The notes beneath the pieces were generated by a model, which was not told where the DNA came from, made no database searches, and saw only the letters and a list, made by a program, of their open reading frames with translations. Source: Roseateles puraquae (lineage in GTDB: Bacteria; Pseudomonadota; Gammaproteobacteria; Burkholderiales; Burkholderiaceae_C). Taken from it: a stretch of 64,000 nucleotides of DNA. Location of the stretch: positions 124,001 through 188,000 of the forward strand of contig NZ_NISI01000010.1 in assembly GCF_002205845.1 (NCBI RefSeq), given 5' to 3'. This document shows positions 16,591 through 25,865 of this stretch, in pieces. Both the position numbers and the translations under genes were made by a program. Position 1 is the first letter of the stretch, and each line of letters opens with the position of its first letter.

Positions 16591-17226
16591 TCAGATCGTC
16601 GAGACGAACTGCTCCTTGGCGCGGCGCACCTTCTTCAGGTTCACGAGCCAATCGCCGTCCGGCTGGCGGTAGCCCAGCGGCAGCAGCAGCACCGAGCGCA
16701 GGCCGCGGGCCTTCAGGTCGAGGATCTCGTCGACCTTCGCGGGGTCGAAGCCTTCCATCGGCGTCGCGTCGACCTGCTCTTCGGCGGCAGCAATCAGCGC
16801 GGTGCCCAGGCCGATGTAGGCCTGGCGGGCGGCGTGCTGGAAGTTCTCTTCGGCGCTGCGCTGCGGGTAGACCGACAGCAGCTTCTGGCGGTAGGCCTCC
16901 CAGCCTTCGTTCTTGAAGCCGCGCACGTCGTTCGTCAGGTCGAACATCTGGTTGATGCGCTCGGCGGTGTAGTTGTCCCAGGCGGCAAACACCAGCAGGT
17001 GCGAGGCATCGGTGACCTGGGCCTGGTTCCAGGCGTGCTCGCGGATGCGCTGGCGCAGGGCCGGGTCCTGCACGAGCAGCACTTCATAAGGCTGAAGACC
17101 GCTGGAGGTGGCGGTGAGGCGGACGGCTTCCAGGATGCGGTCGAGCTTGTCCTGCGGCACCGGCAGGGCGGGGTTCATCTTCTTGGTGGCGTAGCGCCAC
17201 TGCAGCTTGTCGATCAGGGTGGTCAT
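16591..17226 (-). CDS. Nitroreductase family NAD(P)H oxidoreductase (NfsB-like)
   Basis: 211 residues. MTTLIDKLQWRYATKKMNP is the usual start of the NfsB/YdgI-like branch; RYATKK contributes to FMN binding. SSGLQPYEVLLVQDP, HLLVFAAWDNY, ARQAYIGLGTALIAAAEEQVD and ATPMEGFDPAKVDEIL are further family blocks. It would reduce quinones or nitro compounds with FMN in the cytoplasm. Longer in-frame extensions on this strand run into the TonB receptor region and lack support. It follows the TonB receptor by about 100 nt, separated by a GC-rich hairpin. Confidence 0.92.
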   Translation of the reverse strand: MTTLIDKLQWRYATKKMNPALPVPQDKLDRILEAVRLTATSSGLQPYEVLLVQDPALRQRIREHAWNQAQVTDASHLLVFAAWDNYTAERINQMFDLTNDVRGFKNEGWEAYRQKLLSVYPQRSAEENFQHAARQAYIGLGTALIAAAEEQVDATPMEGFDPAKVDEILDLKARGLRSVLLLPLGYRQPDGDWLVNLKKVRRAKEQFVSTI

Positions 17227-17284
17227 GGGAGACACAAAAACGCAAAGGGGCGGCATGGTGCCAAGCCCCCGCCTGCGTCGCAGC

Positions 17285-17313
17285 GGGCCGCGCGCAAGGC
17301 CTTGGCGCGGCCC
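17285..17313 (-). terminator. GC-rich hairpin between TonB receptor and nitroreductase
   Basis: GGGCCGCGC (17285-17293) and GCGCGGCCC (17305-17313) pair perfectly across an 11-nt loop. GGTTTT follows on the plus strand only, so termination for the minus-strand receptor is likely but not textbook. Confidence 0.5.
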
Positions 17314-17327
17314 GGTTTTCAAGGCGG

Positions 17328-19703
17328 TCAGAAGCTCAGGCGGGCACGGGCGTAGTAGTAGGCGCCGTTGAAGCCGATGGGCGACAACACGTCGTACGGG
17401 AAGTTGCCGAAGTAGCTGATGTCGGCGATGGAGCGCGTCGGGTATTTGTCGGTGGCGTTCACCGCACCGAAGCTCAGGTTCAGCGCACGGCTCACCTGTA
17501 CCTGGGCTTCCAGGTCCAGCTGCCAGACGGCGGCATAGGTCTGCGTCGGCACGAAGCCGTCGCCGAAGTCGAACACGCGGGTCGTGCTGCCGTGGCGCGT
17601 GGCGCGCGCTTGCAGCCCCCAGATGCCGCCCTGCCAGTTGGCGCTCAGGATGTGGCGCTGGCGCGGCGAGGCGTCGGTCAGGGTGTTGATCTCTTCCAGG
17701 CCGACGCTGTCGCCGCCGCGCACCGTGGTGCGGTTGAACGAGGCCGTCCAGCCCAGGCGCAGCTCGCCGCCCAGCGCAGCGCCGCGCCACTGGGTGACGA
17801 GATCAGCGCCGCGGGTGCGGGTGTCCAGTGCATTGGTGAAGAAGTTGACGCCATCGATGCCCGTGGCGCCGAACTTGGCCGCGAGTTCGTCGGCCAGGCC
17901 GTCACGGCTGATGCGTTGCGACAGCGTGATGCGGTTCTTCACGCGGATGGCGTAGGCGTCCAGCGTGGTTGACCAGTCCCTGCTCGGTTGCCAGCTCAGG
18001 CCCAGACTCGCGTTGCGCGAGGTCTCGGCCTTCAGGTCCTGCGCGCCCAGGTAGCGGGCAATCGGGTGGTCCACCGGCAGCGTGCGCACCTGGCTGAGTG
18101 CGCCGCCGTCGCCGCGGTCGGTCACGGTGAAGGCAAAGCCCTGCTGGGCCAGCGACGGCGCGCGGAAGTTGCTCGACACCGCACCGCGCAGCGCCAGCGT
18201 GCGGTCCAGCGCGAGGCGGGTCGAGAGCTTGGCGGTGGTCGCGCTGCCGAAGTCGCTGTAGTGGTCGTGCCGCAGCGCGAGATTGCCTTGCCAGTCGCGG
18301 GTCAGGTCGGCGCTGAGGTCGAGGTAGGCGCCCACGACGTTGCGGTGCCGCGTCGTCGCGTCGCCCGCCTGCAGGCCCGGGCCGGCCTGGGCGCCGGCCG
18401 GTGCGTCGAAGCTGCCGACCGCGTACGAGGCGGCGTCGCCCGCGCCGGTCACGAAGCCGTCGCGGCGCACGTCCAGCCCGGCGGCCAGCGTCAGCGGCCG
18501 GGCCAGGCCGGCCACGGCGAGCTCGCGGCTCAGGTCCAGCGTCACACCGGTCAGGCGGCTGCCGAAGTCAGCCAGGTGGAACTCCCGCGGGCTGGCCGCG
18601 CCGAGCGACGCATTGATCGTGCGCCGCACGCCGTAGTCGAAGTCGTTGCGGCCGTGGTTCAGGGCCAGGTCCACATCCCAATCGGCCCACTGGGTCTTGA
18701 GGCCTGCCACGAGCTGCAGGTCGCGGTTGTCGCCGGTGGTCTGCGGCCGGTAGCCATTGGGGTAGACGGCCTTCACGTTGGCGCTGCTGTCCGGGTAGCG
18801 GAAGTAGGCCGCACCCAGCGTGCGCCGCTGCTGCCAGGTGCCGAAGGCGTAGGCGCGCGTGCCGGGCTGCAGGTCGGCGGCGGCGTTGAACCAGGTCTGC
18901 CACTGGTGGGTGGCCGGCTCGCCCGGCGCGTAGTTGCGCTGGCCTGCGGTGGCGAGGTTGGCGGGCGTCTGGTCTTCCCACGGCGGCAGCTCGTCCAGGC
19001 CGGCGCGGTTGGTGGGGTTGCGGTGCAGGCCCTCCAGGCCGGCGCGCAGGAAGCCGTTGCCGGCCAGCGCCCAGCCGTGGGTCAGGCTCGCCGATTGCGT
19101 CTGGCCATCGGTGATGCGCTCGCCGGTCGGGGCGAACTTCGTGTGGAAGGCGCCCACCTCGGTGGCCAGCTCGCCACCGGCCTTGCGCTCGTCCAGGATG
19201 ATGTTGACCACGCCGGCGATGGCGTCCGAGCCGTACTGCGCGCCGGCACCGTCGCGCAGCACCTCGATGCGGGCCACGGCCGACAGCGGGATGGTGTTGA
19301 AGTCCACCGGGTTGGTGCCCTTGCCGGTCTTGGACTCCAGGTTCACCACCGCCGAGGTGTTGCGGCGCTTGCCGTTCACCAGCACCAACACCTGGTCGGG
19401 CGACAGGCCGCGCAGCTGGGCGGCGCGCACATGGTCACCGCCGCCGGAGTTGGACTGGCGCGGGAAGTTGAAGGCGGGGAGCAGTGCCTGCAGGGCGGCG
19501 GCCAGGTTGCCGTCGGGGCCGGCAGCGCGCAGCAGTTCGTCGCGGCCCAGCACGTCCACCGGCACGGCGGTGTCGGCCAGCGTGCGGTCCTTGGCGCGGG
19601 TGCCGGTCACGACGACGGCATCCAACGCGGTGGTCTGGGCGACGGCGGCGGTGGTGAGCAGGGCTTGCGAGGCGGCGAGGGCGATGAGGCGGAGCGTGGG
19701 CAT
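17328..19703 (-). CDS. TonB-dependent outer-membrane receptor
   Basis: 791 residues from the ATG at 19703. Signal peptide 1-23 (ending AAVAQ). The TonB box region and plug follow (LDAVVVTGTRAKDRTLADTA, then VDVLGRDELLRAAG, RGLSPDQVLVLVNGKRRN, VARIEVLRDGAGAQYGSDAIAGVVNII). The rest is a beta-barrel ending in YYYARARLSF with the terminal Phe needed for insertion. It imports an unidentified large substrate with energy from TonB. It is divergent from an APC permease, which could hint at a shared substrate, but the two are not proven partners. Confidence 0.93.
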   Translation of the reverse strand: MPTLRLIALAASQALLTTAAVAQTTALDAVVVTGTRAKDRTLADTAVPVDVLGRDELLRAAGPDGNLAAALQALLPAFNFPRQSNSGGGDHVRAAQLRGLSPDQVLVLVNGKRRNTSAVVNLESKTGKGTNPVDFNTIPLSAVARIEVLRDGAGAQYGSDAIAGVVNIILDERKAGGELATEVGAFHTKFAPTGERITDGQTQSASLTHGWALAGNGFLRAGLEGLHRNPTNRAGLDELPPWEDQTPANLATAGQRNYAPGEPATHQWQTWFNAAADLQPGTRAYAFGTWQQRRTLGAAYFRYPDSSANVKAVYPNGYRPQTTGDNRDLQLVAGLKTQWADWDVDLALNHGRNDFDYGVRRTINASLGAASPREFHLADFGSRLTGVTLDLSRELAVAGLARPLTLAAGLDVRRDGFVTGAGDAASYAVGSFDAPAGAQAGPGLQAGDATTRHRNVVGAYLDLSADLTRDWQGNLALRHDHYSDFGSATTAKLSTRLALDRTLALRGAVSSNFRAPSLAQQGFAFTVTDRGDGGALSQVRTLPVDHPIARYLGAQDLKAETSRNASLGLSWQPSRDWSTTLDAYAIRVKNRITLSQRISRDGLADELAAKFGATGIDGVNFFTNALDTRTRGADLVTQWRGAALGGELRLGWTASFNRTTVRGGDSVGLEEINTLTDASPRQRHILSANWQGGIWGLQARATRHGSTTRVFDFGDGFVPTQTYAAVWQLDLEAQVQVSRALNLSFGAVNATDKYPTRSIADISYFGNFPYDVLSPIGFNGAYYYARARLSF

Positions 19704-19834
19704 GCGAGCAGCGGGCAAGAAGCGGGGGCCATGAGCCTACGGCCTTCGACGTGCCAGGCTTCAGACATGTTGCGCATATGCAAATGCTGACGCGACCTGG
19801 ACTAGCATCGCGCGCTTCGCCGACACCGCCCGCC

Positions 19835-21181
19835 ATGTCCACCACACCAGCCCAACCCGAACGCCGCCTCGATGTGCGGCATGCCGGCGCGCTGTGCGTG
19901 GGCATGGTGATCGGCGCCGGCATCTTCAAGACCTCGCCGCTGGCGGCCCAGGCCCTGGGTGACCCCACCCAGCTGCTGCTGGCCTGGGCGCTGGGCGGCG
20001 TGTTGTCGCTGATCGGCGGGCTGTGCTTCGCCGAGCTGGCGGCGGCCTTCCCCGACACCGGCGGCGACTACCACTTCCTGCGCCGCGCCTACGGCCACCG
20101 GCTGGGCTTTCTCTTTGCGTGGTCGCGTTTCGCGGTCATCCACACCGGGTCGATGGCGCTGCTGGGCTTCGTCTTCGGCGACTACCTCGCGCAGGTGGTG
20201 GACCTCACGCCCTGGCTCGGTCCGCACGCCAGTGCGTTGATGGCCGCGGCCCTCATCGTCGGGCTGACGGCGCTGAACCTGCTCGGCGTGCGCGTGGGCC
20301 TGGGCACGCAGCTCGGGTTGAGTGCTGCCGTGCTGCTCGGTCTGGTGCTGCTGGGCCTGGGTGCCGGCGCCCAGGTGCTGGCCGGGGTGCCGCCGGCCAC
20401 CGTGCCGCCCGCGTCACCGGGCAGTGACTGGGGCCTGGCGCTGGTGTTCGTCTTCCTGGCCTATGGCGGCTGGAGCGACGCGGCCACGCTGTCGGCCGAG
20501 ATGCGTGACCCCGAACGCGGCATCCGCCGCGCGCTGCTGCTGGGGCTGGGCCTGGTGATGGGCCTGTACCTGCTGGCCAACTGGGCCTACCTGCGGGTGC
20601 TCGGCGTCGCCGGGCTGGCCGCGAGCGACGCGCCGGCCGCAGCCCTGATGCGCATCGCGTTCGGGCCAGTGGCGGAGCTGGTGATGGTGGGTGTGGTCAC
20701 GCTCACGGCCTTGTCGGTCATGAATGCATTGCTCATCGCGGGCCCGCGCACCACCTATGCCGCTGCCCGCGACCTGGCCACCGAATGGCACCTCGCCCGA
20801 TGGAACCATGCCCGCGGCACCCCCACCGGCGCGGTGCTGGCCACGGCAGCGGTGGCCCTGCTGCTGGTGGCCTTTGGCGACCTCACGCGCGGAGGCTTCT
20901 CGACCATGGTGGACTACCTCTCGCCGGTCTACTGGTTCTTCATGACGCTCAGCGCGCTGGCCGTCATTGTGCTGCGCCACCGCGAGCCCGACCGGCCGCG
21001 GCCGGTGCGCGTGCCGCTCTACCCGTGGCTGCCGTTGCTGTTCGCAGCCAGCAGCGCCTATGTGCTGTGGTCCAGCGTGGTGTACGTCAAGGCAGGCGCC
21101 GTGGTGGGCGTGGGGGTGCTGGCTGTGGGCGCGGCCCTGCTGTGGGGCCATGGCCGCTGGCGTCAGCAGATCTCGCGCTGA
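19835..21181 (+). CDS. APC superfamily amino acid permease
   Basis: 448 residues from the ATG at 19835, about 12 transmembrane helices. The first helix carries ALCVGMVIGAGIFKTSP, the G-x-G-I-F substrate-binding break typical of the APC family. GGVLSLIGGLCFAELAAAFP and GGDYHFLRRAYGHRLGFLFAW are conserved blocks, and AYGGWSDAATLSAEMRDPERGI is the helix 6 region. It probably carries amino acids or related cations across the inner membrane. Substrate unknown. Its last 19 nt overlap the convergent amidotransferase gene. Confidence 0.9.
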   Translation: MSTTPAQPERRLDVRHAGALCVGMVIGAGIFKTSPLAAQALGDPTQLLLAWALGGVLSLIGGLCFAELAAAFPDTGGDYHFLRRAYGHRLGFLFAWSRFAVIHTGSMALLGFVFGDYLAQVVDLTPWLGPHASALMAAALIVGLTALNLLGVRVGLGTQLGLSAAVLLGLVLLGLGAGAQVLAGVPPATVPPASPGSDWGLALVFVFLAYGGWSDAATLSAEMRDPERGIRRALLLGLGLVMGLYLLANWAYLRVLGVAGLAASDAPAAALMRIAFGPVAELVMVGVVTLTALSVMNALLIAGPRTTYAAARDLATEWHLARWNHARGTPTGAVLATAAVALLLVAFGDLTRGGFSTMVDYLSPVYWFFMTLSALAVIVLRHREPDRPRPVRVPLYPWLPLLFAASSAYVLWSSVVYVKAGAVVGVGVLAVGAALLWGHGRWRQQISR

Positions 21182-21930
21182 TCGATCTCGGTGCCGCGCA
21201 CGTGCACCAGCTGGCCGCGCTCGATGGCCGTCCAGGCCTGGGCATCGTCGCCCAGGGGCTCGGAGGCAATCGCCCAACCGCCGCGCTGGGGCTTGAGGTA
21301 GAGGCTGGGCGGCTTGTGGTCGCTGGCCCAGCGGACGGCCCAGAGCTGCTCGCCGTCGGCCAGGGCCGCCGAGAAGCGCAGTGGCGTGGTCACGCCGCGG
21401 TCTTCCATTTCGTCGGCGGTGTCGTGCAGCACCTGGCAGATGGCGTCCTCCACCGCTGCGCCGGCCCGCACCCGGGCCATGATGAGCAGGAAGAGCAGCT
21501 CCGAGTCGGTCGAGCCGCGCCGCTCGTCGTAGAGCTCGTCGGGTAACTGGGCCTCCAGCCGGCGGCGCACGCGGGCGAAGTCACCCACCTGGCCGTTGTG
21601 GATGAACAGAAAGCGCCCGAGCGTGAACGGGTGGCAGTTCAGCCGTGACACCCCGCCGCCGGTGGCGGCACGCACATGCGCCATGAAGAGGTGCGAGCGC
21701 ACATTGGCGCACAGGGCCAGCAGGTTGTCGTCGCTCCAGGCCGGCATCACCTCGCGGTAGACGCCGGGCGTCTCGCGCTCGCCATACCAGCCGATGCCGA
21801 AGCCGTCGCCGTTGGTCACCGCCTTGGCCTCGGCGGCCTGCAGGCTCTGGCGCACCAGCGAGTGGCGCGGCTTGCAGACCAGGTCTTCCAGAAAGATCGA
21901 TTCACCCGAATACGCCAGGAAGCGGCACAT
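21163..21930 (-). CDS. Class II glutamine amidotransferase (YafJ-like)
   Basis: 255 residues. MCRFLAYSG places the nucleophilic Cys at position 2, exposed after Met removal. GDGFGIGWYG, HVRAATGGGVSRLNCHPF and FIHNGQV are the class II glutaminase blocks, and GSTDSELLFLLI is the region that in YafJ-type proteins follows. The synthase half found in fused enzymes is absent, so the partner and the amide acceptor are unknown. It converges with the APC permease, overlapping by 19 nt. Confidence 0.92.
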   Translation of the reverse strand: MCRFLAYSGESIFLEDLVCKPRHSLVRQSLQAAEAKAVTNGDGFGIGWYGERETPGVYREVMPAWSDDNLLALCANVRSHLFMAHVRAATGGGVSRLNCHPFTLGRFLFIHNGQVGDFARVRRRLEAQLPDELYDERRGSTDSELLFLLIMARVRAGAAVEDAICQVLHDTADEMEDRGVTTPLRFSAALADGEQLWAVRWASDHKPPSLYLKPQRGGWAIASEPLGDDAQAWTAIERGQLVHVRGTEIDQREIC

Positions 21931-21973
21931 CCCTCACCCTCGTTCCCATGTTCCTCACGGCTATGCTGGCCGC

Positions 21974-23152
21974 ATGAGGCGTTTGCTGCAAGACTTTTCT
22001 CCCGCCACGGTGGTGGCAGGCTTCGTGGCGGTGCTGGTGGGCTACACCAGTTCGGTCGCCATCATCTTCCAGGCCACCGTGGCCCTGGGCGCCACCCCGG
22101 CTCAGACGGCTTCCTGGCTGTGGGCCCTCGGCCTGGGCATGGGCTTGACCAGCCTGGGCCTGAGCCTGTGGACGCGCCAGCCGGTGCTGACCGCCTGGTC
22201 CACCCCGGGCGCGGCCCTGCTGGCCTCCGCGGCGGGCGTGGAGATGCCCGAGGCCACCGGCGCCTTCATCGTTTGCGGCCTGCTCATCACGCTGGCGGGC
22301 GCCACCGGCTGGTTCGAGAAGCTGATGGATCGCATCCCCGTGGCCATCGCCTCGGCGCTGCTCGCGGGCGTGCTGGCGCGCTTCGGGCTGGATGCCGTGG
22401 GCAGCGCCAAGACGGCACCGGTGCTGGTGCTGGTGATGGCGGCTGTCTTCCTGGCCGGTCGGCGCTGGTGGCCGCGCTATGCCGTGCCCGGCGTGCTGGT
22501 GGCGGGCGTGGCGGTGGCCCTGGCGCAGGGGCGCTTGAGCTTCCTGGGCGTGGACACCTCGCAGCTCATCGCGCTGCCGGTCTGGACCACGCCGCAGTTC
22601 ACCTGGCATGCCGCCATCGGCGTGGCGCTGCCGCTGTTCATCGTGACCATGGCCTCGCAGAACCTGCCGGGCGTGGCCGCGCAGCGTGCCAGCGGCTACC
22701 AGACGCCGGTGTCGGCCAGCATCGCCGTGACGGGCGCGGCCACGACGCTGCTGGCGCCCTTCGGCGGCTATGCCTTCAACCTGGCCGCCATCACCGCCGC
22801 CATCTGCATGGGCCGCGAGGCGCATGAAGACCCGGCGCGACGCTACACCGCCAGCGTCGCGGCCGGTGTGTTCTATGTGCTGTTGGGCCTGGCGGGCGGC
22901 GCGGTGGCCGTGCTGCTGTCGGCCTTCCCGCGTGAGCTGGTGGCGGCCATCGCCGGCCTGGCGCTGCTGGGCACCATCGCCGGCGCGCTGGCTGCCGGGC
23001 TCAAGGACGAGGCGCATCGCGATGCGGCCATCCTGACCTTCCTCGTCTGCCTGTCGGGCATCAGCGCCTTCGGCATCGGGGCGGCCTTCTGGGGCGTGGT
23101 GGCCGGTGGCGTGGCCACGGTCGTGGCCCGGTGGCGGCGTTCGCAGCATTGA
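21974..23152 (+). CDS. benE: BenE family transporter
   Basis: 392 residues from the ATG at 21974. RRLLQDFSPATVVAGFVAVL and YTSSVAIIFQA form the first helices of the benzoate/H+ symporter family (BenE), with about 11-12 helices in total. LGLSLWTRQPVLTAWSTPGAAL, TMASQNLPGVAAQRASGY and PFGGYAFNLAAITAAICMG are the family blocks. It likely imports benzoate or another aromatic acid, but no benzoate-degradation genes are in the window, so the substrate is inferred from family only. It starts 43 nt from the divergent amidotransferase. Confidence 0.92.
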   Translation: MRRLLQDFSPATVVAGFVAVLVGYTSSVAIIFQATVALGATPAQTASWLWALGLGMGLTSLGLSLWTRQPVLTAWSTPGAALLASAAGVEMPEATGAFIVCGLLITLAGATGWFEKLMDRIPVAIASALLAGVLARFGLDAVGSAKTAPVLVLVMAAVFLAGRRWWPRYAVPGVLVAGVAVALAQGRLSFLGVDTSQLIALPVWTTPQFTWHAAIGVALPLFIVTMASQNLPGVAAQRASGYQTPVSASIAVTGAATTLLAPFGGYAFNLAAITAAICMGREAHEDPARRYTASVAAGVFYVLLGLAGGAVAVLLSAFPRELVAAIAGLALLGTIAGALAAGLKDEAHRDAAILTFLVCLSGISAFGIGAAFWGVVAGGVATVVARWRRSQH

Positions 23153-23220
23153 TGCAGCCCTGACGCGGCAAGCCGGCGGCCCCTGTGCAACACTGCCCGG
23201 ATTGCACGGGCCAGACCACC

Positions 23221-24168
23221 ATGAAGCTGCTATTCGTTGCCGACCCCCTCGACACCTTCAAGACCTACAAAGACTCCACCTTCGCCATGATGCGCGAGGC
23301 CGCCCGGCGCGGCCATGTCATCCTGGCCTGCGAGCCGCAGCAGCTCGTCTGGGTGCGCGGCAGCCGCGTGACCGCGCGGCGTGCCGTCGAGATCACGCTG
23401 ACCGGCGATGCCGACGACTGGTACACCGTGGCCGCCACGGCGGACGTCGCGCTGGCGGATGTCGACGCGGTGCTGATGCGCAAGGACCCACCGTTCGACA
23501 GCGAGTTCTTCTACGCCACCCACCTGCTCAGCCAGGCCGAGCGCGAAGGCGCCCGCGTCTTCAACAAGCCCAGCGCGCTGCGCGAGCACCCCGAGAAGCT
23601 CGCCATCCTGGAGTTCCCGCAATTCATCTCGCCCACCGTCGTCACGCGGGACCCGGCCGAGATCCGCGCCTTCCATGCCGAGCACCGCGACATCATCCTC
23701 AAGCCCCTGGACGGCATGGGCGGCATGGGCATCTTCCGCGTGAAGGACGACGGCCTGAACCTGGGCAGCATCATCGAGACCCTGAACCAGGGCGGCGCGC
23801 AGACCGTGATGGTGCAGCGCTTCATCCCGGCCATTTCGGAGGGCGACAAGCGCATCCTGATCATCGGCGGCAAGCCGGTGCCGCACTGCCTGGCCCGCAT
23901 CCCGCAAGGCGGTGAGGTGCGCGGCAACCTGGCGGCCGGCGGCAAGGGCGTGGCCCGGCCGCTGACCGCGCGCGACCGCGAAATCGCCGAGTACCTCGGT
24001 CCCATCCTCGCCGCCCGCGGCCTGCTGCTGGTGGGCCTGGACGTCATTGGCGAGAACGTCACCGAGATCAACGTCACCAGCCCGACCTGCTTCCAGGAGA
24101 TCACCGACCAGAGCGGGTTCGACGTGGCCCGGATGTTCGTCGATGCGCTGGAGGAGGCCCTGGCATGA
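23221..24168 (+). CDS. gshB: Glutathione synthetase
   Basis: 315 residues, the normal length. MKLLFVADPLDTFKTYKDST is the typical start. DAVLMRKDPPFDSEFFYATHLL, VFNKPSALREHPEKL, KPLDGMGGMGIFRV (glycine-rich ATP loop) and TEINVTSPTCFQEI cover the ATP-grasp core. It ligates glycine to gamma-glutamylcysteine made by GshA. The stop overlaps the start of the DUF885 gene by 4 nt (ATGA), implying translational coupling. Confidence 0.97.
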   Translation: MKLLFVADPLDTFKTYKDSTFAMMREAARRGHVILACEPQQLVWVRGSRVTARRAVEITLTGDADDWYTVAATADVALADVDAVLMRKDPPFDSEFFYATHLLSQAEREGARVFNKPSALREHPEKLAILEFPQFISPTVVTRDPAEIRAFHAEHRDIILKPLDGMGGMGIFRVKDDGLNLGSIIETLNQGGAQTVMVQRFIPAISEGDKRILIIGGKPVPHCLARIPQGGEVRGNLAAGGKGVARPLTARDREIAEYLGPILAARGLLLVGLDVIGENVTEINVTSPTCFQEITDQSGFDVARMFVDALEEALA

Positions 24169-25865
24169 AGCGTCGTGACTTTGCCGCCTTCGCGCTGACG
24201 CCGTTGGCCCTGCCCGCCTGGGCCAAGCCCGCTGCGAAGCCCTCGGCGTTTGCCGCACTGGCCGACCGCTTTCTCGAAGCCCTGTGGCAACTCGACCCCG
24301 ACGCCGCCGTGGCCGCCGGGCGCTTCGAGTTCGCCGGGCGCCTGACACTGCCGAGCGCGGCGCAGCGCCAGCGCGTGCAGGCGTTTGCCCGGTCCTGGCT
24401 GCGCCGCTTCGAGGCGGTGCCCGAGGCGTCGCTGTCGGTCAGCGACCGCATCGACCGGGCGCTGTTGATCGCCAAGCTGCAGAGCGACCTGTGGCGGCTG
24501 GAGGTGCTCAAGGAATGGTCGTGGAACCCCGCCGAGCACAACCCTGCCGCGCCGCTGGACCTGCTGCTCAGCACCGAATACGCGCCGCTGCCGCAACGCC
24601 TGCGCGCGCTGATGCCGCGGGTGGCGGGGCTGCCGGCCTTCTACCGGGCGGCGCAAGCCAGCCTCACGGGCGTCACGCGGGAGCACACCGAGCTCGCCAT
24701 CCAGCAGGCGCCGGGTGTGCTGGGCGTGCTGGACGACATCGCCGGCCGCGCAGCCGAGGCCGGCCAGGCGGCGGCCTGGCAGGCGCCGCTGGCGGCCGCG
24801 CGCACGTCGGTCAATGGCTACGTGGCCTATCTCAAGACCCTGCAGCCGACGCGCGGCTACCGGCTTGGGGCGGCGCTGTACGAGCCCAAGTTCCAACACG
24901 ACATCCAGTCGGCCCGCAGCGCCCGCGAGACCTATGAGCTGGCCCAGCAGCGCCGCGAAGAGGTGCTGGCCAGCATGCAGGCGCAGGCCGTGCAGCTGTG
25001 GCCGACGGTCATCGGCAGCGAGCCCATGCCGGCCGACCGCTTCGCCGTCATCGGCCGCGTCATCGACAAGCTCAGCGAGCGGCATGTGGCGCGCGAGCGC
25101 TTTGTCGACGAGATCCGTGCGCAGATCCCGCAGCTCGAGGCCTGGGTGCGCGACCACGACCTGCTCAGCCAGGACGCCAGCAAGCCCCTGGCCGTGCGTG
25201 AAACCCCCGAGTACCAGCGCGGCGTGGCCGGCGCCAGCATCGAGGCCCCCGGCCCCTACCGCCCGCAAGACAAGACCTACTACAACGTCACGCCGCTGAC
25301 CGACCTGACGCCTGAGCAGGCCGAGAGCTCGCTGCGCGAGTACAACCACTGGATCCTGCAGATCCTCAACATCCACGAGGCGATTCCCGGCCACTACACG
25401 CAGCTGGTGCATGCCAACCGCACGCCCAGCAAGGTCAAGGCGCTGTTCGGCAATGGCGCCATGGTCGAGGGCTGGGCCGTGTATGGCGAGCGCATGATGA
25501 TCGAGAGCGGCTACGGCGCCTCGCCCGAGATGACGCTGATGTGGGGCAAGTGGCACCTGCGCTCGGTCACCAACACCGTGCTCGACTACAGCGTGCACGT
25601 GCTCGGCATGTCTGAGGCCGATGCGCTGGACCTGCTGGTGCGCCAGGCCTTCCAGACCGAGCGCGAGGCCAAGGAGAAGTGGCGCCGCGTGCAACTGACC
25701 TCGGTGCAGCTGACCAGCTACTTCAGCGGCTACAGCGAGATCTTCGCGCTGCGCGAGCAGCTCAAGGCCCGGCCGGGCTTCCAGCTCAAGGCCTTCCATG
25801 AGCGGTTCCTCAGCTACGGCAGCGCGCCAGTGCGGCTGATTGCCGCGGAGATGCTGAAGGCCTGA
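24165..25865 (+). CDS. DUF885 exported metallopeptidase-like protein
   Basis: 566 residues. MKRRDFAAFALTPLALPAWA is a twin-arginine-like (RRDF) export signal. The DUF885 core occupies the rest and has HEAIPGHY at about 405-412, the zinc-ligand pair, with a downstream Glu in GWAVYGERMM. LLTDLTPEQAESSLREYNHW-type blocks (here VTPLTDLTPEQAESSLREYN) precede it. Function in this family is poorly known; a peptidase is inferred. It overlaps gshB by 4 nt, so a role linked to glutathione turnover or peptide recovery is possible but unproven. Confidence 0.88.
   Translation: MKRRDFAAFALTPLALPAWAKPAAKPSAFAALADRFLEALWQLDPDAAVAAGRFEFAGRLTLPSAAQRQRVQAFARSWLRRFEAVPEASLSVSDRIDRALLIAKLQSDLWRLEVLKEWSWNPAEHNPAAPLDLLLSTEYAPLPQRLRALMPRVAGLPAFYRAAQASLTGVTREHTELAIQQAPGVLGVLDDIAGRAAEAGQAAAWQAPLAAARTSVNGYVAYLKTLQPTRGYRLGAALYEPKFQHDIQSARSARETYELAQQRREEVLASMQAQAVQLWPTVIGSEPMPADRFAVIGRVIDKLSERHVARERFVDEIRAQIPQLEAWVRDHDLLSQDASKPLAVRETPEYQRGVAGASIEAPGPYRPQDKTYYNVTPLTDLTPEQAESSLREYNHWILQILNIHEAIPGHYTQLVHANRTPSKVKALFGNGAMVEGWAVYGERMMIESGYGASPEMTLMWGKWHLRSVTNTVLDYSVHVLGMSEADALDLLVRQAFQTEREAKEKWRRVQLTSVQLTSYFSGYSEIFALREQLKARPGFQLKAFHERFLSYGSAPVRLIAAEMLKA

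Noticed and set aside
19770-19783. TTGC-N6-GCAA dyad between the TonB receptor and APC permease
   Set aside because: Four-base arms are expected by chance in a divergent region of this length, and no regulator is nearby.
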